Positions 54,501 to 64,000 of a DNA stretch of 64,000 nt are shown piece after piece (within the stretch, counting starts at the first letter, position 1; the number at the start of each line of letters is the position of its first letter). Made by a program: the position numbers and the translations under genes. The DNA comes from Myoxocephalus aenaeus (lineage: Eukaryota; Chordata; Actinopteri; Perciformes; Cottidae), in NCBI GenBank assembly GCA_038501785.1, contig JBAMJR010000031.1, positions 10,325,001-10,389,000 on the forward strand, in the 5' to 3' direction. Below the pieces are notes generated by a model. It was not told the origin of the DNA and did not search any database. It saw nothing but the letters and a program-made list of their open reading frames with translations.

Positions 54501-56740
54501 AGACAACTCTTAACGTTTTAGAGGTTTGGCTTCTATTTTATAGCAAGCAATAACGTATGTATAACAAGAATCTACAGCCACGCTAGCAGTCCTGTGAGGT
54601 TATACTGAGGCACATTGTTGAGCTAAATGCTAGAATCACAATGACAGCATTCACCTTCTTAGTTTTGAACCTTAGCATGCTATTATTTTCTGAATAAACT
54701 TGGATTTGAAGGCTCAACAAATCCCATGCATGTGTGTAAAAAGCTAATCATGTTTGACAGTTTCTCTCTCTTTGTTTCTTCTCTTCTATCTTCAGGCGGG
54801 CAAATCTAAGGCTGTGTTTAGAGCGCTTGAAATCCCTCGTTCCATTAGGACCAGATGCCAACCGGCACACCACCCTCAGCCTGCTGATGAAAGCAAGAGA
54901 TCATATCAAGGTGTGTGTATTCATGTGTGTGTTTGTTTACCAAATAATCAATGTAGAGGCATATGTAGCACATTTAAATGCAACTCGAGTTAAAAAAAGA
55001 CACAGGTAAGATAAATAATATGGCATAAAGCCTTTTTAGTTTAAATAAACAGGGGGGAAGGATAAAGGGTATAACATTTAAAATATAATAAAAGTAAAAA
55101 CTTAAAAAAGACAAATACCACGCAAAATAAAAGTGCAATATTAGTGCAAAACTACCAATTTAAATTAAAAGGCAGTCTTCAACATAAAAGTCTTAAGTTT
55201 AAAAGTAGTTCCAGTTGGTGCAAATCTTTTTTGGTCAAGATAGATTTGATCTAATAACTAAATGCACCTTAACCATGTTTTGTTCTGACTGGGAACAGTT
55301 AGCTGGCCTGTGGGATTCATATGGAAGAAGTAGGTCAGAGATCTATTAAGACTTTGAGCCATTTCATGATTTGTAGACAAGCTAGAGTCAATAGGAGCCT
55401 CCACTTTTATTCTTTTGTCTTTAGCACCAAATACAATGATCTCAGTTGTGCCATTATTTAATGGAACATTCTGGTTCATTCAACCATTTAGTTGGTCAAT
55501 GCATTGATGCAGCAAGTCTATTAGAGCACTATTAGTCGGTGAACATGCTCAATTGTGACATTGGTTTGCATGATTCTGCCTAACAGGGAGCATGTAGAGG
55601 TCTGAGGATGGAGTCTCGGGGAACTGAACATGTCGTGCTTGATTGCTCAAATACTGTCTTGTAGATAGGACTTGAACCAATCTAGGACCACCGTGCCAGA
55701 CAGGCCGGCCCAATGTATCACACTGTCAGGCAAAATTGCATGCTCGACTGTCTCCAACGCAGCAATGAACTCACAGTCTCAGTGCTGTGGTAGGGTCGAA
55801 ATCGCACACACACACGGGCGCGCAGCAGCATTTTTGACATGTTGTGTCTCTTCCCACCCTGCAGAGGTTGGAGGAGAGCGATAGGAGAGCTCAGCATACT
55901 GTGGAGCAGCTACAGCGGGAGCGGAGACACTTGAGGAGGCGTCTGGAGCAGCTTGGGGTGGAGAGGACCCGCATGGACAGTACCGGCTCCACTGGGTCCG
56001 AAAGGTTCGACTCTGACCAAGGTACACACAGATAATACACTCACTGTTCTCCATGAAAAAGTTAATTTATCAGGTGAATCCAGATGAGAGCCTGGCCATA
56101 ACCGCTGACCTCCCTTCAATTAAATTATGCAAAATACCACTGAATACTGTGAACTAATAGTACTGTGACCTACTCAAAGTCAATGCTTAATAAATGCAAT
56201 AAACAAACTTGCTGCACTTTAAAACTATCAATTACAAAATATTTGTATGTATGAACAATGAAAGTTAGAATAAGGTATTGTCATATTCCCTCAACTATTT
56301 AAAACACAGGGAGCAAAGCAAAACACAATGTCTTTACTAACAGAGATGGGCTGGAGGCGCATACAGTATCATGAACGCATACCTGCAGATTTAAGTTATG
56401 CAATTAGCTCCGGCCTACTGTTGCTGCCTGTACATGGTTCTTTGTGTTTGCAGTTCACCAGTACAGCTGCTCGAACAAATTATGAGAATATAAAATAATC
56501 TTTCAGGCCTATTACAATGTTTGCGTTCCCTTTGCTCCAACAGAGGACCTGGATGTGGATGTGGAGGGGACGGACTACCTGCTGGGTGACCTGGAGTGGA
56601 GCACCAGCAGTGTGAGCGACTCGGGGGACGAGCGAGGCAGCCTGCGCAGCAGCTGCAGCGACGAGGGCTACTCCAGCGCCAGCCTGCTGCTCCTGCAGGA
56701 CTCTCAGGAGAGGGCCAAGCAGTTAGGCTGCAGCCTATAG
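44112..56740 (+). CDS. mxd1: MAX dimerization protein 1 (MAD1), bHLH-zipper repressor
   Basis: MXD1 pairs with MAX, binds E-boxes and recruits SIN3/HDAC, opposing MYC during differentiation. Exons 44112-44178, 44832-44931, 51470-51499, 54796-54910, 55865-56021 and 56544-56740 join in frame to 221 codons, the same length as I recall for the human protein. Residues 7-22 (VQMLIEAAEYLERRER) form the SIN3-interaction helix. A Lys/Arg-rich stretch KRKSKSKKN follows near 41-52. The basic region and helix-loop-helix read STHNEMEKNRRANLRLCLER, then LKSLVPLG and RHTTLSLLMKARDHIK (about 55-104). The zipper RLEESDRRAQHTVEQLQRER continues to about 140. The acidic tail has DLDVDVEGTDYLLGDLEWST and SSCSDEGYSSASL. 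Exon 3 is a 30-bp micro-exon encoding STHNEMEKN. All introns are GT-AG; intron 2 is 6.5 kb and repeat-filled. Confidence 0.96.
45000..47685. other. mxd1 intron 2, first part
   Basis: No exon supported. The stretch 46200-46900 has unusual CG-bearing low-complexity sequence without a recognisable family; the small frames in it are unsupported. Confidence 0.4.
47690..48069 (+). mobile_element. 3' end of a LINE retrotransposon
   Basis: Ends in 'ctggttaaataaaggtttaa' and 'ataaaaaaaa', the kind of tail seen on fish LINEs. Just before it a frame reads YVFYDAAWLGQVSLEKEIF, a typical C-terminal remnant of such elements. Strongly 5'-truncated. Lies in mxd1 intron 2. Clade not assigned. Confidence 0.6.
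50029..50068. repeat. (AC)n microsatellite
   Basis: About 20 AC units in mxd1 intron 2. Confidence 0.95.
50859..51410. mobile_element. TTAA-flanked piggyBac-like MITE
   Basis: TTAA lies at 50855-50858 and at 51411-51414. The left inner end is CCCAAGAAC and the right inner end, reverse-complemented, CCTTAGAAC. Inside, 'taacatcgggtatattttac' followed by 'ccga' occurs twice in direct orientation, near 50889 and 51207, and each copy is a near-palindrome. No transposase. Lies at the end of mxd1 intron 2, 56 bp before exon 3. Confidence 0.6.
51523..51550. repeat. (GT)n microsatellite
   Basis: About 14 GT units just after the mxd1 exon 3 donor. Confidence 0.9.
51765..51955. repeat. Interspersed teleost repeat fragment
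   Basis: 'gatgatgaacatggcaaacg', 'cttagcatcagcatgtaaac' and 'gctgctagcatggctgtaga' match a dispersed 'tgctagcat' repeat I recall from many teleosts. Lies in mxd1 intron 3. Confidence 0.6.
53507..53575. repeat. 18-bp minisatellite
   Basis: About 3.5 copies of actgttagctccgtctcc in mxd1 intron 3, followed by degenerate 'gctgttagcaccg' copies. Confidence 0.9.
55030..55760. repeat. Probable interspersed repeat in mxd1 intron 4
   Basis: Phrases such as 'gatctcagttgtgccattat', 'gaggatggagtctcggggaa' and 'taggacttgaaccaatctag' resemble a long dispersed fish repeat whose family I cannot name. A degraded minus-strand frame is present near 55258-55479 but carries no domain I recognise. Confidence 0.4.
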
Positions 56741-59039
56741 ACGGCACTGGTCACTGACCCAACTCCAGATTCCCCCCCTTAGATTGCCTCACCACTCCCT
56801 AATCTCGCTCAGACCTCACCATCTCTCCTCCGTCCCCCACTCTCTCCATACATACCAGGACTGACCAAGTCGGAGTCCTCTAGTCCAACTGGGCCTCCGC
56901 GGACTTTCTGTTCCCACAACGATTTCCATCCAGACTTCAGCACCTCCAAGACACCCGCCCACAATCCAGCCCATCGTCAACGGTCAGTCTTTAGGGTGTC
57001 ACCCAATCTGCTCGGCACCAATCAAACGAGTGGGATTTTAAAGACACTCCACCCCTCCGTCTCTCCGTCCATTCATCAGAAACACAACTTTCAGCCAGAG
57101 AATGTTACCACACAATATCCCACTGCCTCTTTTTCTATGCCTCAAGAGCCATGGGAAGCACTTATGAGATTTCACCCCAACTTCACACATACTTAGACAC
57201 ACATGCACCCCTCCATCGCTCCAGCGAAACAGAGTCCTCCCTAAGATGTGACACTGACATGATGTGGGGCTGTTTTTCTGCCCCGCTCATCAGTCAACCA
57301 TCTGTGCATGGTACTTTGCACTTACGATTGCTTTTGTAAACAAAACTGTTTTTTTTGTTGTTGTTTTTTAAATGCTGTCTCTAAAAACGTAAAGCCCCCC
57401 CTCCTTGCTATAGATGTTGCAGTAATGTTACAGGATGAAGTGAGTGTTTGAAAAACATGGCAGTCGTCTACTGTGCTGTAGTGACACTCGAGTATAACGA
57501 TGTGTTGTGACTGTTTGGGCCGTCACCAATACGTCCCTTAGTACCCAGGCATTGGCAGGCGCGTAACTACCCTGTGATTCTCTGTCCACACCTGCCATTC
57601 AGAGGTAAAAAAAGTAACACAAAAACAAAACAAAAAGATTTGTGCAGCATGAGATTGTGAAGGGATGGTTTTAGGGGGTGGGTTTGATGTGTTCTGCCTC
57701 TCTCTGATGACTGTGGCGTTTTTACAGCATCCTTTTAACATAAATGTGTGTATGTCACGTCTGAGCCTGGCGACGACAGAGGTCACAAGCGGGTTTGGAA
57801 ACGTTTTAGCCCCAGCCTTCAGGCTGAACGCTGGTAGGTCTTGGCAGGTGGTGGGACATTTTTCTGCACTACTTCATCACTGCCCCGTTCACCAGGTATT
57901 AATAGGAAGGGAAAGAGCCTATCCACTGAGAGCAGTCGAGAGACTGGAGCACATTCCATTACGACGAGAGGACAGGCAGGTAAGATTGAGAGCATTATTT
58001 TTTTGCAAGGAGAGGTTCCTGACAATTATTTATGAAGGGAGAGTTCAGTTTGAGATGGGCCGAGTCAGCCTGAAAAAGAACAGGCTTTAACTTTTCCGTG
58101 GGAACACGCACTGTGTTCACATATGAAAACATGTTAGAAAACCACAGATTTCCCCTCCTTTGCCATGCCTATTTAGCTATGTATTGTTTCTGCAAAAATG
58201 TTAATGTAAATAGTTTACAGAAAGATCTCTATGTCTATCAACAAATGTATTTATTAGATATACTCAATATATAGATGAATATATAGAAATATATTTAATT
58301 AGTCATAGCTTATGGTCTTCTTGTGAGGTTTATTGAGAGTTTATAATGTGTAGTTTGTTTGCACAGCCTAGTCAATCCATAGAGTATTTATAAATGTCTC
58401 TTGTGCCTCGAGGCTTTTGTGTCGAAAATGAAAAATGTTTTCTCTGTGGTTGATCATAATTTTTTAGCTGTTTTTAAAAGCTATTTTGCCCCTTTAAATA
58501 TGGGAATAAAAGGACAAAAAAAAACTGAATAATTTATAAAAACTTGACTTAAAAAGTAGTAAAATGAGAGGAGCTGGTGGCCAGGTTGAGCGGTGGTGAT
58601 GACTCCTCTGGCAAAGCTGTGTTGCCTGTTCGCACATCTCCGTGCCTCGGAACCTCAAACAAAATGGCTGCTCCGCCTCGTGAGAATTTAGCATTTTGTT
58701 TGGGTCCAAATCATCACAGGCAGGGAGAGGATTGCAGCTTTTCGAATGTAGACGTCCTCGACCCTGCAGTGTAGCAGCACAGTGTCAATGGACTGTCCCT
58801 GCTCCTGCTTTCCACCACTTGCAAATCTCAGTTAACGCATGTAGACGAATCAGAAAAAAAATGGATCTAGGAATGTTTAGTGTTTGCTTGTGGAATGCTG
58901 CTTTATTTCATTTTTTTGGTCAAATCAAAAAAATTTCAAAACGGAGAGGTGCTGTGTAGCCACGTTAAAAGGGGGACGGACTAAAGGAGACATGTAATGA
59001 AAATACGGTGCGAGTGGGCAGTTGTGTTCACGGTAAGGC

Positions 59040-59041
<2 letters not shown>

Positions 59042-59099
<58 letters not shown>
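59042..59099. repeat. (GT)n microsatellite
   Basis: About 28 GT units within the probable mxd1 3' UTR. Confidence 0.95.
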
Positions 59100-60039
59100 C
59101 GCGTGTGCGCGTTTCGTCACTGTCTTCAGAGAGATTTTTTTTGGGGTGGGTGGTCTTAAGAAAAGAAAATTGTAAGGCAAAATTTCTGTTCTGGTTCTTT
59201 GTTCATTTGTTTACTAGTTAAATGCAAAAAAAATGTCCACTTTACAAAGACTTAATGTATTAACCTTTAAGCATTAATGTCTGTCTATGGAAGTCTACTG
59301 TTTTATCCTATTTTCCATCCGTGTGTGTGCGTGTGCGTGTCTCCCACATGCTGCGTGGGCATCCACAGTGCAGGCGAGGCAGGTATGCGTGGTGGGGCAG
59401 GTATGCGCCAACGATCACCTGCATACTGTTGCTCTTCACCTCCACCCTTCCTCCCCTCTAAAAACCCTGGTGCTCTCAGCATCTGCCTTTTTTAAAGAAG
59501 CAGGTGCTGAATCTCTCAAAGAACAAGACTACAGTCAGACCAGTTGTTTAAGCTATAGGTTTCAGCTTCAGGGGGAACATGTGTTCATGTGTATATTTAA
59601 TTTTTGCACATTTTGTCCCTGCATACGAAGTGGCTGATAATGCCTTAAGAACAGACACGACCTAACAGAAGTATATGATATGTATGAGTATATATGATAT
59701 ACATCAGCATGTATCACAAGGGCCATTCCTTGTCATTGTGACCGTCACAGGCATGGTGCTTTCATGCGTTACACGACACAAACACACACACTCAGCAACA
59801 CACAGACACACCGCGTCATAGCTCCATGAACATCGTCGTCGCCTGCCGCCTTTCTCCTCAGAAAGGTCAAATGTATGTTTATTGAACAATAAGGAGGGAG
59901 TTTTGTGCACTTACTTTTTAAGAATTGGACAATTTGGACGCTGTCGTCTAAAGAAATCATTTCAATTGTGGAGAAGAAAAAAAAACTTTGAAAAATGAAT
60001 TGTGGAGCAGCAATTTGTATTTACCATTGATATTAAAGG

Positions 60040-60045
60040 AATAAA
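60040..60045 (+). terminator. mxd1: Distal candidate mxd1 polyadenylation signal
   Basis: AATAAA preceded by 'attaaagg' and followed by AT-rich sequence, 3.3 kb after the mxd1 stop. Confidence 0.5.
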
Positions 60046-61391
60046 ACATTTGAAACCCTTGTTTACCTACCTATCACCTTGTCATTGTCTTAATTTGTGG
60101 TTCAAGTCACAAAAGCCTGCAAGGAAGGTTCTAACCAGGGAACCCAGCACACAGTTTCTCTTACGATGAATAATCTTCATGGAGAGGTGGAATAGACGTA
60201 ATAAGGAGGTTTTTGCACAGCAGATGAAAGACGGCCTCCACGGGGAGCTTGATCCTCGTCAGCCATCCAGTGTTTTTCAGAGTAATCTGCTGGCCAAATC
60301 CCAGGTTTGTCTGATCACAGCCATCTGACTGCTGCTCAATAACCAACACAAACAGCCGGAAAAAGAGGGGGATGAGCATCATGCAAAGCATCTCGCATCC
60401 CTTCTGGAGCTCTCTGCTGGGGGAGGGGAGCCATAGGAAAAGGTTTTTTTTCTCCCATCATGGGGAGGCCTAGTTCATTGTTGGCTTCAATACCATTTAA
60501 ATATATTGTAGGACATTACAAGCAAAAGGAATTGTAATTTCATGTTGTGATTTCAGTCATTATTGAACAGCATTATAGTCAGGTGTCATATCAGATATAT
60601 CAACCGTGTTCCATACTGTCATCTTTACCCTTAACTAATCATGAATTAGCAAGCTAACAGGAGATTAATCAGTTATTTCAGTGAGTTATGCAATTTATCT
60701 CTGTTTTTGAATAACTATGTTAAGGTAATGACCTCAAATATTTTCATTCAAATCTGTTAACACGCGCAAGCTTTTAGTATGCAAAATAACCAAATCCCTG
60801 TAATTATTTGTATCAATAAAATACAAACACTCAGTTTTCTATTAAGATGTTCCATATCGGTACACAACTGAACCCTCTGGCACTTGAAAGATAACAACAA
60901 ATATCTGATAATGATATATCCTATAATATTAACCATTGTCAAGAGCAGAGCAGAGCTGTAATCCTGTTGACAACTGTGTCGAGGTCAAGACAGTGAGTTC
61001 GCTGTGTGGTGGGGGAGGTACAGCCGGGTCAAGGAAAGGCTTGAGAGAGGAAGTGGACTGGACAGGCCACTTTCTTTATGTGCTGGACTACAGTAGTGTG
61101 CACATTTTGGACCATTTCCATTTATATTGTTGAGATGACGTGATGTCCTTTCCTGCAAACTCAAAAACACTGACTCATTTTACAAAATAGTTAACGCTAT
61201 CTATCTATCTCAGTGTTGGTATATGATAATCCGTCCTTTCATCCTACTGTGAAGCACTAAAAAGGCGTCCACCAAAAGACACACCGTGCATTTAATCTGC
61301 ACATGAAACACGAGACAGACACCGCAATGCAGTTCAGCCTGAGCCAAGCCGACCACGCTCCCGCTGAGTGTATTGACATGGCCTATCTGCT

Positions 61392-61393
<2 letters not shown>

Positions 61394-61452
<59 letters not shown>
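61394..61452. repeat. (GT)n microsatellite
   Basis: About 29 GT units in the region downstream of mxd1. Confidence 0.95.
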
Positions 61453-61455
<3 letters not shown>

Positions 61456-62865
61456 GAAATGTAAATGACAGTAACTGAGTTGTGTAAGGCGGTGTGTTTT
61501 TTGTGTCAGGGTCACAGGCCTACTGACCGACCTACCAGATTAGTGAAAACCATCAGGTTATCCGGGACCTGCACACCCACCTTTCTTTGACCTTCGCCTT
61601 CGGAGTGCCCTGACCTATCTTGCGCACTCACACCTACGAACAAGCACATATGCACACGGGCATTCAGACACGTAGTGCAGGGAACACACCCGCACACACA
61701 CCCGCACACACACACACACACCCCAAGGCATCACAATCAAACAGAAAAATGAGTCCAGCCCAGTTAACAACACAACACAAGGCTAACAGATTCATAGCTT
61801 TAAGTCACCAGTGGAAAGCCTTGGCTCTCTCCCTCTCTCCATGCAGATGGTTTTTAGTAGTAATGCTAATCACTGCATGATATTTGATACTCGGTTTGTA
61901 TTTCACACAAATACACGTTTTCCTTTTTTAAACAACTTTATCCTGTTTTGTTGTTTACTTTGACACGTGTCTACTGTTCATTTTCATGGAAAAAGCACAT
62001 GTGGAACCAGTTACATTGATAATGGCTGCATTCCATTTAGGTTAGCCAGTACCTGGGTTTTGGTATTGTGCATGTTGAGTACATTAGGGGACAGCTAACA
62101 GCTAACAGAACTATCAGTACACACACTGCTGAGTACATCACCTCTACACCGCTGCTACGCGTGCAGAAATCTTGAAGATTTTATTTTTGTTTTTTGGCAA
62201 TGTGACGGCTGGAAGCAGCAGTCACAGCGACAGGCCAAGTTGGAGGTGATGGTCTCGGGATCACTGCAGTGGACACCCCTTTTTGGAGGGAACTAGGGGC
62301 ACTTGTTTAAACCTTTGTCTTCATTGAGTGCACGCAATTAAGATATATGAGGTTGAGATGAGTGCTAACAGTTCTTTCAGTTACCTGCAGGCAATGTTCC
62401 GGTAAAGAGACTGGCGCCGCCGCAGCACACCTGCCTAAATAGCGGGCCTGGAGGATTGGGCCGTGCCATGTTGCCTCGGCAGGAGGGGTGTCCTCAGCGG
62501 CCGGCTGTTCTGCACCACTGGGGAGAGGGGTCTCTTCCCCCTTCCAATTAGCCAATGGACCAGCCAACGGCTATATACCCTGCCATAGGAGATGGCTCTG
62601 GAGTGTCTCCGGTTCCATGGAGTGCTCATTATGTGTGTCGTTTCCTTCATGGAGACCTCACTATGTCTGTTTGCAATTTTAGTTTGTCACTTTGTCCAGA
62701 TTTTGTTCCCCATCTGAAACATGTAATTAGCCTTGGGGCAATAAAATCCCTATTTTTTCCACACCTTACCCTGCCTTCCCCGTTCTTGCTTACTTGGTCC
62801 TTCACAGGCAAGATTGTATAAAATGTCTTAGACAACTACTTCTAGACAATTGCCTGCATACATTG

Positions 62866-62868
<3 letters not shown>

Positions 62869-62895
<27 letters not shown>
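62869..62895. repeat. Poly(T) run
   Basis: About 27 T in a row; could be the reverse-complemented tail of an old retroposed copy, but no clear body was identified. Confidence 0.9.
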
Positions 62896-62897
<2 letters not shown>

Positions 62898-64000
62898 TAA
62901 AATGGGTTTTACGACGACTTGCAACCCCATTAGTGTCTCATTAGCAATTGTGGGTTGTATTCATTCAATCCCACAATACTGAGTGCAACTTTCTAGTTGT
63001 AGCTGTACCATACCTTTGTCTGCTGTGGAAAATAAAAGGTGTGAATGATAGCTCTGGACTATGAGACACATATGCAACTCCATATGAGGGAAAATTTGCT
63101 CATTATGACAATCCGACTTGAGTAATATATTGATTGTAATGTGTTTTACAATAAATATGTAGTCTGTCAAACTGTATATCATCCACCATTTTGGAGGTGG
63201 TCCACAGTGTCTCACTGGAAACTAATTTAAAAAGATCAATGAGCAGTAGATGGCACATATCATGTTACATATTCAAAGTGAACGCATTAATCTGAGCCCC
63301 AGTGGATTTCATCACCTCAGCAGAAATCCTGCAGTAGCCGGATACAAGTGGCTGAGTGACAGCTGCCTTATATGCTCATCCTCCATCACAGCCGGCCGCT
63401 CGGATCAAGAGGTAAATATTTGAGGTGTGTGTTTTTGTGTGCTTTGCATATGTGTGTGTATATGCAAACAGATGGAGGAGATCGTCTGCATGCTGAAAAG
63501 AGGCATCCCGGGGGATCTGAGTGAAGACAAGATCAGTGCATCCAAGACAGAACAAAAGTGAGGGGGCTGAGTGGCCTGTACGTGACACGTAGTAAAGCTC
63601 TTCACAGAAACCCTCGCTCAGTGAGTAACACCTGGCATATCTAAGCACCAAAGGGAAACGAGTTTCAAAGTGCAGGGCTGCTGGAGAGGGTTTTGTCAGG
63701 ACAATCTGGGAATTTCTGAGTTATTAGATGCCATTATATATGTAAAGAAAATAATGCCTCAAGGATTAGACATTAGTATATGCAGCACAATAGTTCCCTT
63801 GCAGCACTGAGTTCAATAAATAAGTGAAAGCAGGTGGACCACACTAACTGAGCCACATTCAATGATAGTGTTGCTTTCTTCAGGCTCATTCTGAATGTTG
63901 GGCTGCAGTTGAACAGCTGAAGTGAGCTACCATGTGGAACAGTGTTTACAAGTCTATTAGCTGAAACCACAGTGAGGATAGTGTGGCTGTGCTGGCAGCG

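Larger units (their letters stand above)
56741..60050 (+). other. mxd1: mxd1 3' UTR (probable)
   Basis: After the stop at 56740 no other coding exon is supported for 3.3 kb. AATAAA signals occur at 58505-58510 and 60040-60045. The stretch 58180-58330 is rich in TATTTA and TATAT, as in AU-rich destabilising elements. By general knowledge mammalian MXD1 also has a long 3' UTR. Extent is inferred. Confidence 0.6.
60051..64000. other. Intergenic region downstream of mxd1
   Basis: No gene could be supported on either strand. It contains (GT)n at 61394-61452, a CA-rich stretch at 61680-61722, a T-run at 62869-62895, and a possible transposon-derived block at about 62180-62850 with an AATAAA near 62742. 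The short frames here lack recognised domains. Confidence 0.5.

Noticed and set aside
60161..60391. 76-codon minus-strand frame downstream of mxd1
   Set aside because: No domain recognised, no neighbouring exons; most likely chance.
63471..63561. Possible short exon (MEEIVCMLKRGIPGDLSEDK) after an acceptor-like cag
   Set aside because: Only 29 codons, no partner exons and no family match; not supported.

Overview
This window is nuclear DNA from a vertebrate, almost certainly a teleost fish and probably a percomorph. The genes are split into short conserved exons with GT-AG introns. Long dinucleotide microsatellites are frequent, and the non-coding DNA is full of fish-type DNA transposons (hAT, Tc1/mariner, piggyBac-like, fold-back MITEs) and degraded LINEs. 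No prokaryotic features, CRISPR array, rRNA or tRNA gene was recognised.

Layout, left to right. (1) 1-8771, minus strand: the first six coding exons of a hexokinase, best matching hk2, with the rest of the gene beyond the left edge. (2) 8772-10627: a divergent intergenic region with a CRE and an inverted CCAAT box on the hk2 side. (3) 10628-16371, plus strand: figla, an oocyte bHLH factor, in five exons, with intron 1 full of repeats and hAT transposase fossils. (4) 16372-24280: figla 3' flank, an intact DD36E Tc1/mariner element (18023-19243) nested in an older repeat, and CpG-rich sequence that may hold the add2 promoter. (5) 24330-37106, plus: add2 (beta-adducin), 14 coding exons, 665 codons. 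(6) 38762-42089, plus: snrnp27, six exons, 155 codons. (7) 42090-44111: intergenic DNA with seven CCAAT boxes. (8) 44112-56740, plus: mxd1, six exons, 221 codons, followed by a long probable 3' UTR to about 60050. (9) 60050-64000: intergenic DNA with repeats and no gene that could be supported.

The five genes do not form a functional operon or pathway. They are a linkage group: glycolysis (hk2), oocyte transcription (figla), spectrin-actin membrane skeleton (add2), splicing (snrnp27) and MYC/MAX antagonism (mxd1). Several of these genes also lie near each other on human chromosome 2p13 by general knowledge, so the block looks like conserved vertebrate synteny.

No clearly undescribed biological system was found. 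The items most worth a second look are the uninterrupted DD36E transposase gene with matched terminal repeats and TA target duplication, the same-strand CCAAT array upstream of mxd1, a 49-bp near-perfect palindrome in add2 intron 9, a GC-AG intron in figla, a beta-adducin amino terminus that lacks a normally conserved segment, and a TTAA-flanked MITE with twin internal palindromes. All gene calls rest on reading the translated exons and recalling family sequences; no database search was run.
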